DNA of 64,000 bases from Halobium salinum (GCF_026586625.1 NZ_JAODIW010000006.1:81408-145407); one strand, 5' to 3'; positions 1-8,352 are shown, counted from the first letter of the stretch. Translations and numbers: made by a program. Notes: generated by a model from the letters alone, not told the origin.

Positions 1-282
1 GCCGCGCTCGCCGACGCCTTCGACGTTCCGGTGACGCCGCACAACGTCGCCAGCCCGATCGGGACGGTGGCGAGCGTCCACGCGTGCGCGACGGTACCGA
101 ACGCGTTCGTCCTGGAGTGGCACGCTCGCGACGTCGACTGGTGGGACGACCTCTACGTCGGCGACCCGCTCATCGAGGACGGCCGCATCGCCGTCCCCGA
201 GGGGCCGGGACTGGGCCTCGAACTCGACCTCGACGAACTCAACGAGCGTCTCGCCCCCGGCCAGGAACCGCTCGACTTCTGA
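1..282 (+). CDS. Enolase-superfamily (mandelate racemase/muconate lactonizing) enzyme, C-terminal part
   Basis: The reading frame is open from the first base, so the gene begins upstream of the window and only the last 93 residues are visible. The segment PVTPHNVASPIG, then a Cys/Ala-rich stretch (HACATVPN) and the LEWHARDVDWWDDL region, matches the end of the TIM barrel and the C-terminal tail of sugar-acid dehydratases in the mandelate racemase subgroup. In that family the PHN histidine is the general acid/base. GRIAVPEGPGLGLELD is the usual end of the family. The N-terminal capping domain and the metal-binding carboxylates lie outside the window, so the substrate (galactonate, gluconate or another acid) cannot be told. 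Confidence 0.85.
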   Translation, partial: AALADAFDVPVTPHNVASPIGTVASVHACATVPNAFVLEWHARDVDWWDDLYVGDPLIEDGRIAVPEGPGLGLELDLDELNERLAPGQEPLDF

Positions 283-495
283 CCCGCGGGGCGTCGGCGC
301 GTCACCCCCGCGGTGCGCCGACCGGGCCGACGCGTCGCGAACCCGTCGCTCAGCGAATCTGCCGCTCCCGTTCCGTGAACCGCGATGTCGCCGGTCGGGC
401 CGCCGATTTCGTATCGTCGTATTCGGTGTACGAGTACCTTTGTCTGTCCCCGTCGCCCACAACCCACATCACGCGTCCGGTCGTCTACGGAGCCG

Positions 496-1173
496 ATGCA
501 GGCCGGAACGACGACGTTGCGCGGGATGTGTCTCCTCCACTGGCGGGTCGACCCCGAGCGCCTCCGGTCCCGCCTCCCGGCATCGCTGTCGCTCGACGTT
601 CACGACGGGTCGGCGTGGCTGAGTCTCGTCGCCTGTCGGGTCGACTCACTGCGGCCCCGCGGCGCGCCGCGGTCGCTCGGCTGGACGTACCCGGAGGCCC
701 ACCTCCGGACGTACGTCACCACCGGGGACGGCGACCTCGCGTCGTACCTCTTCGCGGTCGAGTGCGGCGACCCGACCGTGGCCCGCGTCGCGACCGCGAC
801 CGGGTTCCCCTACCGGCGCGCGGACGCCGTAATCGACCGCGAACCCGACACTTTCCGGTTCCGGAGCGAGCGGACGGGTCCGGGCGCCCCGCCGGCGACG
901 GTCGAGGTCGCGTACCGGCCGGCCGACCGGCCGCCCATCGTCGAGCGGGACCGCTGGCTCGTCAAGCGGCCCGTCCAGTTCGCGTCGCCGAACGGTCGGC
1001 TCCGCCGGCTGACGCTTCGAGCGGGCGAGTACGACCTCCGGCCGGCGCGGGCGACGGTCGAGACGAACGACCTGTTCGCGGCGGAGGGGCTCCCGACGCC
1101 GCAGTCCCCGCCGGTCGCCAGGTTCTGCCCCTCGCTTACGATGGCGGCGGGGCTCCCACGGCCGGTTCGATAG
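496..1173 (+). CDS. DUF2071 (YqjF-like) family protein
   Basis: Encodes about 225 residues. The family has an acetoacetate-decarboxylase-like fold of unknown function. The opening GMCLLHWRVDPERLRSRLPASL matches the DUF2071 start, where a conserved Trp is followed by a V-P/D-x-x-x-L-R-x-x-L-P pattern. The body (AWLSLVAC, TYPEAHLRTYV, FPYRRA) fits as well. I chose the ATG at 496; the upstream in-frame extension is Arg/Pro/Ser-rich and unlike the family. It stands alone: the preceding gene ends 213 bases upstream and the next gene is convergent. No catalytic assignment is possible from sequence. Confidence 0.75.
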   Translation: MQAGTTTLRGMCLLHWRVDPERLRSRLPASLSLDVHDGSAWLSLVACRVDSLRPRGAPRSLGWTYPEAHLRTYVTTGDGDLASYLFAVECGDPTVARVATATGFPYRRADAVIDREPDTFRFRSERTGPGAPPATVEVAYRPADRPPIVERDRWLVKRPVQFASPNGRLRRLTLRAGEYDLRPARATVETNDLFAAEGLPTPQSPPVARFCPSLTMAAGLPRPVR

Positions 1174-1254
1174 ATTCGACACCGAGAACGGATTCGCCGA
1201 CACGGGAGCCCTGCCGACACGGGAGTCCTACCGACCCAGGCGGCCCTCCCCGAC

Positions 1255-2430
1255 TCAGAGGTCTCGCCGTACCGACACCAACAGGACGGCGGCAAGCGCT
1301 GCGCTCGCGGCGAGGAGTGCCCACCCGCCTTCGTACCCGCCTCGTTCGACGAGCAAGCCGAACAGCGGCGGGACGACCAGTCCGCCGGCGTTGATGGCGG
1401 TCTGGCCGCCGGCGGTCGCGGCGCCGAGTTCGTCGTCGTCCACGAGGCTCCCCAGACAGGAGTAGAACACGCCGGTCGAGCCGTACACCGAGAGGCCGAT
1501 GGCGCCGAAGACGACGAGCGCGACCGGGAGCGAGTCGACGCCGGTCGCGAGCAGTGCGAACAGTCCGGCACCGACGGCCGTCTGCCCCAGGGCGACCGCC
1601 GCCGCGCCCCCTGCACCGCCGAGACGGTCCGCGAGGCTCCCGGCACCGACCCGTCCGAGGCTCCCCGTCACCTGCGTGAACGCGAGCACGCCGCCGGCGA
1701 CGACCGGGCTCGCGCCGATCACGTCCTGCACGTAGAGGACGACGTACCCCAACGCGGTGAACAGCGTCGCGCCGAGGAACAGTCCCGAGCCGACCAGCCG
1801 GAGATACGCCCCGTTGGCCGAGAGCCCGGAGAGGTCGGGCACCGAGAGGGTTCCATCGCCGTCGGTGCCGTCGTAAACGAGCGCGAAGACGGCGGCGTAG
1901 GCGAGCGCGACGGCGGCGACGACGCCGAAGCCGAACTGCCACGCGGCGACGGCGGCGACGCCGGTGACGACGAGCGACGCGCCCGCGCTCCCGGCGGTGA
2001 CGCCGACCTGTTTGAGGCCCATCGCGAGGTTCGCCCGGCCGGGGGGCGCGCCCGCGACGATGCCCCGATTCGAGGCGGGCATCGCCGTCGAGTAGGCGGC
2101 GCCGAGCGCGGCGGCGGCGACGAGCAGGAGCGCGTAGCTGGGCGCCAGGGAGACGGTGACCGCCGCGGCCGCGAGGGCGACGAGACCGCCGACCATCGCC
2201 GGCTTCTCCCCGAACCCGTCGACCAGCGCACCGCTCGGAAACAACATCGCGGTGTACCCCAGGATGGCGGCGGTGACGACGACGCCGACGAGCGCCTCCG
2301 ACAGCCCGAACGCATCGCGGAGGACACCCGTCGCGGCGAACACCGTGTAGTAACAGAGGCTCGCGGCGGTCTGCCAGCCGGCGACGGCGGCGACCGTCCG
2401 CCACCTCCCCGCTCCGGAATCCGTGTTCAC
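1255..2430 (-). CDS. Major facilitator superfamily transporter
   Basis: About 391 residues with roughly 12 hydrophobic helices in two halves, as in MFS secondary transporters. The loop after helix 2 reads ALVDGFGEKPAMVGG, a version of the MFS motif A; a weaker copy (GSLADRLGGAGG) marks the second half. Helices are Ala/Gly/Val-rich. The substrate is not evident. I prefer the GTG at 2430 (VNTDSGAG...); an ATG ten codons upstream gives an Arg/His-rich start. The gene converges on the DUF2071 gene and is followed upstream by the 3' end of hemD in the same orientation, about 100 bases away, so it is probably separately transcribed. Confidence 0.88.
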   Translation of the reverse strand: MNTDSGAGRWRTVAAVAGWQTAASLCYYTVFAATGVLRDAFGLSEALVGVVVTAAILGYTAMLFPSGALVDGFGEKPAMVGGLVALAAAAVTVSLAPSYALLLVAAAALGAAYSTAMPASNRGIVAGAPPGRANLAMGLKQVGVTAGSAGASLVVTGVAAVAAWQFGFGVVAAVALAYAAVFALVYDGTDGDGTLSVPDLSGLSANGAYLRLVGSGLFLGATLFTALGYVVLYVQDVIGASPVVAGGVLAFTQVTGSLGRVGAGSLADRLGGAGGAAAVALGQTAVGAGLFALLATGVDSLPVALVVFGAIGLSVYGSTGVFYSCLGSLVDDDELGAATAGGQTAINAGGLVVPPLFGLLVERGGYEGGWALLAASAALAAVLLVSVRRDL

Positions 2431-2529
2431 GTGATGTCGGACTCCGCGAGGCGGGCGCAAAAGGGTGGGCGAAGCGGCGCCGCCGGCCGGATTCGCGCAG
2501 TCGGGCGCCGACTCCGAGCGCGGACGCCC

Positions 2530-3297
2530 TCAGTCACGGTAACTCGGTGCGGCGCGTTCGACGACGGCACAGGCGAGTTCCTCGAAGTCGGCCCGCTCGG
2601 GGACAACGTTCACCGCTATCCCTCGACTCTCGGCGGTTTCGCGGGTCGGCTCGCCGATGACGCCGACGACCGCGTCGTTCAGGCCGGCGACGGCGGCGTC
2701 GCGAACGCCGCGCTCCGCGGCGGCGTCGAGAAAGTGGTCGACCGTCAGCGACGAGGTGAACAGCGCACCCTCCAGGTCGCCGGCGGCGGCCGCCTCGGCC
2801 GACTCGCCGCTCCCCTCCGGACGGACGAGTTGGTACAGCACCGTCTCGTGCACGTCGGCGCCGGCCTCGCGGAGCCCGTCGAGCAGTACGTCGCTACCGT
2901 GGTCGCTGCGGGCGACCTCCACCCGGGCGCCGGCGACGTCGTCGGCCAACTCGCGGACGAGCCCCGCCGAGGAGAACTCGGTCGGGACGCGGTCGACGCG
3001 GTAGCCCGCCTCGCGGAGGGCGGCCGCGGTCGAGTCGCCGATGGCGCAGACGACGACTCCGTCGGCGGGCGCCCACCCCGCCTCGGCGACGAGTTCGGCG
3101 CCGGTTTTACTGGTGAAAATCACGAAGTCCGGGTCACCGTCGCCGTCGAGCCCGTCACCCGGGACGGCGCCGGTCGGGCGGACTTCGAGCATCGGGTCGG
3201 GGACGGCCGTCGCGCCCAGCGACTCCAGCAGGGAGACCGCGTCGCGGAGGCGGTCGTCGTCGGGCCGGAAGACGGCGACGCGGACCGCTCGGCTCAC
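2530..3297 (-). CDS. hemD: Uroporphyrinogen-III synthase
   Basis: 255 residues. HemD cyclises hydroxymethylbilane with inversion of ring D to give uroporphyrinogen III. The two-lobed HemD pattern is present: VRVAVFRPDDDRLRDAV at the start, FVIFTSKTGAELVAE in lobe 1, VCAIGDSTAAALREAGY at the hinge, and GALFTSSLTVDHFLDAA with VVGVIGEPTRETAESRG in lobe 2. The family is poorly conserved in sequence but the S/T-rich pocket loops are visible. The GTG start at 3297 overlaps the cobA stop in the tetranucleotide GTGA, indicating translational coupling. It is the last gene of the hemC-cobA-hemD operon. Confidence 0.92.
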   Translation of the reverse strand: MSRAVRVAVFRPDDDRLRDAVSLLESLGATAVPDPMLEVRPTGAVPGDGLDGDGDPDFVIFTSKTGAELVAEAGWAPADGVVVCAIGDSTAAALREAGYRVDRVPTEFSSAGLVRELADDVAGARVEVARSDHGSDVLLDGLREAGADVHETVLYQLVRPEGSGESAEAAAAGDLEGALFTSSLTVDHFLDAAAERGVRDAAVAGLNDAVVGVIGEPTRETAESRGIAVNVVPERADFEELACAVVERAAPSYRD

Positions 3298-4181
3298 CGC
3301 TCGGACCCCTCCGTTTCCGGTGCAGAATTGTCGTGGTCGCCGCCGGCGTCGTCGGCGCCGGCGCTCGGGTCGTCGGCGTCGCCGGCCCCCGCATCCGCGC
3401 CGCCGTTTCGCAGGAACTCCTGCAGGCGGCTGCGACTGGCGGCGACCTCGCCGATGACGGTGATTGCGGGCGGCTCGATACCGGCCGCGTCGCGGGCGTC
3501 GACGATTGTGTCGAGCGTACCGGTGGCGACGCGCATCTCCGGCCACGTGGCGCGTTCGACCAGCGCGACGGGCGTGTCGGGGGCCATGCCGGCTTCCCTC
3601 AGGGCACGAGTGTAGTCGGGGAGCTTCCCGACGCCCATCAGGACGACGATGGTCCCTCCGGTCGCCGCCAGCGCCTCCCAGTTCACCGCCGTCTCCGCCT
3701 TCGTCGGGTCCTCGTGGCCCGTGACGAACGAGACCGAGGAGGCGTGGTCGCGGTGGGTCACCGGGATGCCGGCGACGCCGGGGCCGCCGATGGCGGAGGT
3801 GACGCCGGGGACGACCTCGAAGGGAACCCCTTCGCCGGCCAGGTGTTCCGCCTCCTCGCCGCCGCGCCCGAAGACGAACGGGTCGCCGCCCTTGAGACGG
3901 ACGACGGTCTTTCCCTCCCGAGCCAGTTCGACGAGCCGAGCGTTCGTGTACTCCTGGGAGGTGCGCTCGCCGCCGGCGCGCTTCCCCACGTCCTCGCGGC
4001 GCTCCTCGGGGACGAGGCCGATGATTTCGGGGCCGGGGAGCTTGTCGTGGAGCACTACGTCGGCCTCCTCGAGCAGGCGTCGGGCTTTCACGGTGAGCAG
4101 TTCGGGGTCGCCGGGGCCGCTGCCGACGAGGTAGACCGTGCCGGAGTCGGTCGCCGGGTCGTCGCTCATCGGGTCGCTCAC
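3294..4181 (-). CDS. cobA: Uroporphyrinogen-III C-methyltransferase (SUMT)
   Basis: 295 residues. SUMT methylates uroporphyrinogen III at C2 and C7 with SAM, giving precorrin-2, the branch to cobalamin, sirohaem and, in archaea with the Ahb route, haem. Hallmarks: VYLVGSGPGDPELLT near the N terminus, VVRLKGGDPFVFGRGGEEAE, PGVTSAIGGPGVAGIPVTHR, and the later VVLMGVGKL and PAITVIGEV segments. After about residue 250 there is a low-complexity Asp/Gly/Ala tail of some 40 residues that is outside the normal family length. The GTG start at 4181 overlaps the hemC stop as GTGA; a Met four codons in is an alternative start. Confidence 0.95.
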   Translation of the reverse strand: MSDPMSDDPATDSGTVYLVGSGPGDPELLTVKARRLLEEADVVLHDKLPGPEIIGLVPEERREDVGKRAGGERTSQEYTNARLVELAREGKTVVRLKGGDPFVFGRGGEEAEHLAGEGVPFEVVPGVTSAIGGPGVAGIPVTHRDHASSVSFVTGHEDPTKAETAVNWEALAATGGTIVVLMGVGKLPDYTRALREAGMAPDTPVALVERATWPEMRVATGTLDTIVDARDAAGIEPPAITVIGEVAASRSRLQEFLRNGGADAGAGDADDPSAGADDAGGDHDNSAPETEGSER

Positions 4182-5386
4182 TCGTCCACGTCCGTCTCCG
4201 GGCTGGCGGTGCTCGCGGCGTCGTCGTCGGCGTCGGCGCCGCCGGCGTCGCGTTTCGCGGCCTGGATGAGCTCCGCGGCGCCGCGCTCGCGCAGGTCACT
4301 GGCGAAATCCCGGGCGCCCGTCGCGTGCTCCGTCACGGGCAGGTCCCGGGTCGCCTCGACCGTCTCCTCGCCGTCCTGGCTCAGTACGCGGACGACGGTG
4401 TGGACGTACGACCCCTGGAGGACGGCGTGGACGCCGATGGGGGCGACACAGCCGCCGCCGAGTTCGCCGAGGACGGTCCGCTCGACGGTCGTCTCGACGC
4501 GCGAGCGGGGGTGGTCGAGCACGTCGTTGACCGCGTCGGCGGTCTCGCCGCGGGCGGCCGTCACCGCGAGCGCCCCCTGCCCGGGAGCGGGGACGAACTC
4601 CGACCACGGGAGCCGCTCGGTCGAGATCTCCTCACGGTCGAGGAGGCCGCTGCGTTCGAGGCCGGCCTCCGCGAGGACGATTGCGTCGAACTCCGTCTCG
4701 ACCTCGCGGCCGAGCGCCCCTTTCTCCAGTTCGGAGCGGTTCTGGAACCACTCCTCGGAGTCCTCCTCGAACTCGGGTTCGAAGTCGTCGTCTCGCGGCT
4801 CGTCGCCGCTCGACTGTTCCGAGGCGCCCCGCGCCTCCCGGCCCACGTTCCCCTTCTCGTCGGCCGTATCTTCGAGCCGGGCCTCGTGTTCGCGCTGGAG
4901 ACCGGGCGCCAGCAGTTTCTCGACGCGGGTGTCGACGTTCCCTCGCAGGGGCTGGACGTCGAGGTCCGAGCGGTGGGCGAGGAGTTGGGCCTTCCGGCGG
5001 AGCGAGGAGGTGCCGACCGTCGCACCGCGCGGGAGGTCGTGCAGGGTGGTGCCGTCCGGGGTCACGAGGAGGTCGCCGGCGGCCCCACGCTCGGGGACGC
5101 CCGCCACCTCGAGCTCCGGCGGCGACTCGGTCGGCATGTCCTTCATCGAGTGGACCGCGGCGTCCACGTCGCCGTCGAGCACCCGTTCGTCGAGCGCTCG
5201 GACGAACGCGCCCGTCCGCCCGAGGCGGTGGATGAGTTCGTCCCGAATCCGGTCGCCCTCGGTCTCCACCTCCACGAGTTCGACCTCGTAGCGTCGGCCC
5301 TCCAGTGCGTCCTTGACGACCGCCGCCTGCCGCAGCGCGAGGTCCGAACCTCGCGTTGCGAGCCGTAGCGTCCCGCGTTTGCTCAT
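4178..5386 (-). CDS. hemC: Hydroxymethylbilane synthase (porphobilinogen deaminase)
   Basis: 402 residues, longer than the usual 300-320. HemC polymerises four porphobilinogens into hydroxymethylbilane on a dipyrromethane cofactor. Visible motifs are LATRGSDLALRQA, AVHSMKDMPT, GTSSLRRKAQL, RGNVDTRVEKL, FVPAPGQGALAV, and the cofactor-binding Cys313 in LGGGCVAPIGVH. Between the RGNVDTR segment and FDAIVLAEAGL there is an insertion of about 70 mostly acidic residues (roughly 161-230), which accounts for the extra length, plus an acidic C-terminal tail. First gene of the operon; cobA follows with a 4-base overlap. Start ATG at 5386 gives MSKRGTLRLATRGS, the canonical beginning. Confidence 0.96.
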   Translation of the reverse strand: MSKRGTLRLATRGSDLALRQAAVVKDALEGRRYEVELVEVETEGDRIRDELIHRLGRTGAFVRALDERVLDGDVDAAVHSMKDMPTESPPELEVAGVPERGAAGDLLVTPDGTTLHDLPRGATVGTSSLRRKAQLLAHRSDLDVQPLRGNVDTRVEKLLAPGLQREHEARLEDTADEKGNVGREARGASEQSSGDEPRDDDFEPEFEEDSEEWFQNRSELEKGALGREVETEFDAIVLAEAGLERSGLLDREEISTERLPWSEFVPAPGQGALAVTAARGETADAVNDVLDHPRSRVETTVERTVLGELGGGCVAPIGVHAVLQGSYVHTVVRVLSQDGEETVEATRDLPVTEHATGARDFASDLRERGAAELIQAAKRDAGGADADDDAASTASPETDVDE

Positions 5387-5451
5387 ACGTGGTGGTGTGC
5401 GACCGGGCCTGAAAAGGGCTTCAGTTCGTGGGCCTCCCGCCGGGGGTCCGT

Positions 5452-6525
5452 TCAGTCGGAGGTGTCGACGCCGAGCTCGTCGAGGTCGACCCCGTCGGCG
5501 ACCGCGTCTATGCGGAGATACGGGAGCAGTGAGCGGGCTGCGGGCGTCGCCGTGAGGTAACCGCCCTCCCGACGTTCGATGAACCCCTCGCCTTCCAGCT
5601 TCGGCAGGTCGACGTGTGCGAGGCCGACCCGGACCTCGTCGGTCGTCTCCGACTCCTCGCCGTCGGCGTCGGTAGCGGCCGCCAAGTCGTCCGCGAGCGC
5701 CCGGACCTCTATCCCCTCGGGGTGGGCGAGGAGCCTGTAGAGCATACGTCGGCGGCGCTCGGACCGGAGCACGTCGTGGACGCGCTCCGGCTCCACGGTC
5801 GGCGCGTCGGCCGTCTCCGGCTCCGGGTCGGACTCCCGGGTCGGCTCGTCCCGCGGCGGGACCAACTCGACGGCGTCGAACGCCGTCAGGAGCGTCGCCA
5901 CCGTCGCCGGCTCGTGGTCGCCCGGGTCGAACGCGTAGTAGGCCTCGGCCCCCGTTCGGTCGACGACCTCGACGAGGTCGGCGAGGAACCGACCGGCCTG
6001 GTCGAGGGGGACCCGTTCGAGGAGGTCGTTCACCGAGTCGAACACGAGGGCGGTCCGGTCGGCGACGGGGTCACCGGAGGGTGAGTCGTGGACGGACGAC
6101 CTGTCGGCAGGCGAACCGTCGGCGGACGGGCCGGCGGCCGTCGAGCGGTCGAGACAGCGTTCGAGGGCCGCCAGCAGGTCGTCCAGTGCGGTCGGGTCCG
6201 GGACGGTCGAGACGGTGATGCGCGACCCGTCGCCCGACGGGCCCGCGGTCTCGGTCAGCGTCTCCGCCCCGGCGTGGGCGGCACTGCGAGCGAAGTCACC
6301 GACGCGGACGAGCGTTCGGTGCGTCCGCTCGGCGTCGCCGGCGACGGCCCGAACCCACTCGTCCGGACACCCAGTGTACGTCACCGACACCACAGCGGTC
6401 GGGAGGGCGTCCCGTTCGGTCACCCAGCGGTCTAGGTGCCGTTCGGGACTGTCAGCGTCGACAGCGGGCGTCAGGGCGAGGACGTTCCGCCCGCTGCCGG
6501 CCGACACAGTCGGCTCGTCGGTCAT
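5452..6525 (-). CDS. DUF7504-like RecA/KaiC-fold domain fused to a DUF7344-type winged helix
   Basis: 357 residues. The N-terminal two thirds (about 1-240) looks like the haloarchaeal DUF7504-type fold: NVLALTPAVDADSPERHLD, VSVTYTGCPDEWVRAV, VRVGDFARSAA, TALVFDSVNDLLE and AYYAFDPGDHEPATVATL. I see no intact Walker A motif, so it is probably not an active ATPase. The C-terminal part (about 260-340) has RVHDVLRSERRRRMLYRLL, EVRVGLAHVDLPKLEGEGFI, which is the R-R-R / HxxLPKL pattern of the DUF7344 winged helix seen repeatedly in this window. A sensor-plus-DNA-binding role is inference. Start ATG at 6525; the frame is open further upstream but without typical codon use. Confidence 0.75.
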   Translation of the reverse strand: MTDEPTVSAGSGRNVLALTPAVDADSPERHLDRWVTERDALPTAVVSVTYTGCPDEWVRAVAGDAERTHRTLVRVGDFARSAAHAGAETLTETAGPSGDGSRITVSTVPDPTALDDLLAALERCLDRSTAAGPSADGSPADRSSVHDSPSGDPVADRTALVFDSVNDLLERVPLDQAGRFLADLVEVVDRTGAEAYYAFDPGDHEPATVATLLTAFDAVELVPPRDEPTRESDPEPETADAPTVEPERVHDVLRSERRRRMLYRLLAHPEGIEVRALADDLAAATDADGEESETTDEVRVGLAHVDLPKLEGEGFIERREGGYLTATPAARSLLPYLRIDAVADGVDLDELGVDTSD

Positions 6526-6628
6526 GGCTACTCCAATCGTTCGCCACCCTGACTCATAAGTGCTCCCACGGTACGGACGGGCGGCGGGACGGCTCTCGCC
6601 GAATCGCCGACGTGGGCCCGTCTGACAA

Positions 6629-6639
6629 ACGATTAAGTG
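6629..6639 (+). promoter_or_regulatory. TATA-like box of the ribbon-helix-helix gene
   Basis: The AT-rich stretch ACGATTAAGTG lies about 32 bases before the ATG at 6667 in otherwise GC-rich DNA. This is the normal archaeal TATA-to-start distance for a leaderless or very short-leader transcript. Confidence 0.55.
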
Positions 6640-6666
6640 GCAGTGGCGTCCTACACGAACGTACGA

Positions 6667-7092
6667 ATGGGCAACAAGAACAAGACGATCTCCTTCCGCG
6701 TCAACGAGGACGCCTTCGAGACGCTCCGCGAGATCGCCGAGGAGCGCGACATCTCGCTCTCGGCCGTCTTCCGCGACTACGTCGACCTGCTCGTTGCCCA
6801 CGACGGTCAGGTCCAGGTCGTCCCCGAGCACGAACTGGACCGGATGCGCACCGGCGACGGCGAGGAGGACGACGAGGAGAGCTTCCCGCCGAAGGTGTCG
6901 GTACCCAAGAGCTTCATCCGCGAACACGAGCGCCTCGAACTGGAGGCCGACCACCTCCGCGAACAGCTCGACGAGCACAAACGCTACGTGTCGTACCTCC
7001 GCGAGCGCATCGAGGAGGAGGAGGACGAGGTCATCCTCCTCGACGAGTTGGACGACGAGGAGGAAGGGGAGCAGCCCTACCGACTGGGCTGA
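6667..7092 (+). CDS. Ribbon-helix-helix protein with coiled coil
   Basis: 141 residues. The N-terminal 45 residues (NKTISFRVNEDAFETLREIAEERDISLSAVFRDYVDLLV) are a ribbon-helix-helix DNA-binding fold of the MetJ/Arc/CopG class: a short strand for the major groove, then two helices. A linker leads to a long charged helix (about 78-125, FIREHERLELEADHLREQLDEHKRYVSYLRERIEEEE), predicted to form a coiled coil, and an acidic tail. Likely a dimeric or higher-order DNA-binding protein; target unknown. Start chosen at 6667, 32 bases after a TATA box. Confidence 0.85.
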   Translation: MGNKNKTISFRVNEDAFETLREIAEERDISLSAVFRDYVDLLVAHDGQVQVVPEHELDRMRTGDGEEDDEESFPPKVSVPKSFIREHERLELEADHLREQLDEHKRYVSYLRERIEEEEDEVILLDELDDEEEGEQPYRLG

Positions 7093-7145
7093 GCGCGCCA
7101 CGCGGTTGAGTCGCCGACTACCGAGGGGACGTTTCTTCGGGCACG

Positions 7146-7601
7146 CTACCCGCTCAGGTCGCGCTTCGCCGACGCCGCCTTCTCGGTCATCTCGCGGTTC
7201 CCCTCCACTTCGGCGAGGGACTCCACCGCTTCGAGGGTCCGCACCGACTGGTCGAGGAAGGAGAGCACGTCGCCGGGGTACGCATACAGCATGTAGTCGT
7301 CGGTCATCACGTCGACGATGGCGTCGGGGCCGAGGCCCTGTGCACGCAGGTCGAGCAGGTAGCTGATGAACTTCCGCTCCGGGTGGCCGCAGTAGGGGTT
7401 GTCCTGACAGTCGCAGTCGAGGAAGTCCTCGGCGAAGTCGAGCACGCGGTCGCGGGTGGCCTCGTCCAACTGCGAGAGCCCCTCGCCCGTGTAGAGGATG
7501 TCGAGCGTCGCCCCCTTGAACGCACCCTTCGGGATGCTCGCCTCCAGTTGCGAGGAGATCTGCCGGTGGTTCTTGAGGTATATCTTGTCGGTGATGGCCA
7601 C
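7146..7601 (-). CDS. DUF5814-like protein
   Basis: 151 residues starting at GTG 7601 (VAITDKIYLKNHRQISSQLE). A compact mostly helical protein with a cysteine cluster (LDCDCQDNPYCGHPERKF, about residues 67-85) that could bind a metal ion, followed by helices containing LLDLRAQGLGPDAIVDVM and the YMLYAYPGDVLSFLDQS motif. I associate this sequence with the archaeal DUF5814 family, which elsewhere is found joined to DEAD/DEAH helicases; that link is from memory and should be treated as tentative. A GGCTTTTTCGG box about 33 bases upstream of the GTG supports the start. Confidence 0.8.
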   Translation of the reverse strand: MAITDKIYLKNHRQISSQLEASIPKGAFKGATLDILYTGEGLSQLDEATRDRVLDFAEDFLDCDCQDNPYCGHPERKFISYLLDLRAQGLGPDAIVDVMTDDYMLYAYPGDVLSFLDQSVRTLEAVESLAEVEGNREMTEKAASAKRDLSG

Positions 7602-7703
7602 TGTTGAGAGGACGTAGCGCGTTGGCGCCGAAAAAGCCCTCGCTCCGAACGGGTGGTGGAGGCGAGTGTGAGAACCGAAAACACGGCGCCGAAACCGAGT
7701 CGT

Positions 7704-7712
7704 AACGTATTT
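7704..7712 (+). promoter_or_regulatory. TATA-like box of tRNA-His
   Basis: AACGTATTT lies about 30 bases before the 5' end of the tRNA gene at 7740, the correct archaeal spacing. Confidence 0.5.
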
Positions 7713-7739
7713 CTGTAGAACGCGGGTACTCGATACTGT

Positions 7740-7812
7740 GTCCGGGTTGGGGTAATGGTCATCCTTCAGCCTTGTGGAGGCTGAGACGCGGGTTCGATTC
7801 TCGCACCCGGAC
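7740..7812 (+). tRNA. tRNA-His (GTG)
   Basis: A full cloverleaf can be drawn. The acceptor stem is TCCGGGT (7741-7747) with ACCCGGA (7805-7811). The anticodon arm is CAGCC-TTGTGGA-GGCTG, giving anticodon GTG (His). The T arm contains GGTTCGATTC. A genomic G at 7740 can pair with C at 7812, the G-1:C73 identity pair of histidine tRNAs, so I include both. No intron and no encoded CCA. It is preceded by a TATA-like box and followed by the VOC gene on the same strand. Confidence 0.93.
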
Positions 7813-7932
7813 TGATTCTTCGCGACCCTTCTCCAGTGAGCGTGTGCTCGCGCCAGCGAGCACCCGAGCGGAGTGAGCCTCACGCTTGCCACTGCCGTAG
7901 CGCCTTTCGCCTCGCCCCACGCGTCCTCCACT

Positions 7933-8352
7933 GTGCCCGACCTCACCGCCCACCACTACGGCATCACCGTCGCCGACCTCGACCGCGCGGTCGACTTCTA
8001 CACCGAGACCTTCGACCTCGACGTCCTCGACCGCTTCGAGGTCGCCGGGGAGGCGTTCTCGGAGGCCGTCGCTGTCGACGACGCGACGGGGAGCTTCGCC
8101 CACCTCGACGCCGGCGACGCCCGAGTAGAACTCGTCGAGTACGACCCCGAGGGCGACGTGCGGACGCCCGGAACGGTCAATCAGCCGGGTGCGAAACACC
8201 TCGGCCTCGCCGTTTCCGACCTCGACGGGTTCCACGGGTCGCTCCCCGAGGACGTCGAGACGCTGAGCGAGCCGCGGACGACCGAGAGCGGGACGCGAAT
8301 CCTGTTCCTGCGGGACCCCGAGGGGAACCTCGTGGAGGTCGTCGAAGCGTAA
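7933..8352 (+). CDS. VOC family (glyoxalase/bleomycin-resistance fold) protein
   Basis: 139 residues from the GTG at 7933 (VPDLTAHHYGITVADLDRAV). One complete vicinal-oxygen-chelate domain built from two beta-alpha-beta-beta-beta modules: HHYGITVADLDRAVDFYTE opens the first and HLGLAVSDLDGFHGSLP the second, ending with the typical FLRDPEGNLVEVVEA. Candidate metal ligands are the His in HHYGI, the His in KHLGL, and the final Glu. Substrate unknown; the family includes lactoylglutathione lyases, dioxygenases and epimerases. The frame extends 20 codons upstream but that part lacks family features. Confidence 0.88.
   Translation: MPDLTAHHYGITVADLDRAVDFYTETFDLDVLDRFEVAGEAFSEAVAVDDATGSFAHLDAGDARVELVEYDPEGDVRTPGTVNQPGAKHLGLAVSDLDGFHGSLPEDVETLSEPRTTESGTRILFLRDPEGNLVEVVEA

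Noticed and set aside
84-1394. Long plus-strand open frame overlapping the enolase and DUF2071 genes
   Set aside because: Arg/Pro-rich translation with no domain; a frame shadow of two well-supported genes in GC-rich DNA.
3333-5291. 650-codon plus-strand frame antisense to hemC and cobA
   Set aside because: It mirrors conserved enzymes on the other strand and has Ser/Arg-rich low-complexity content.
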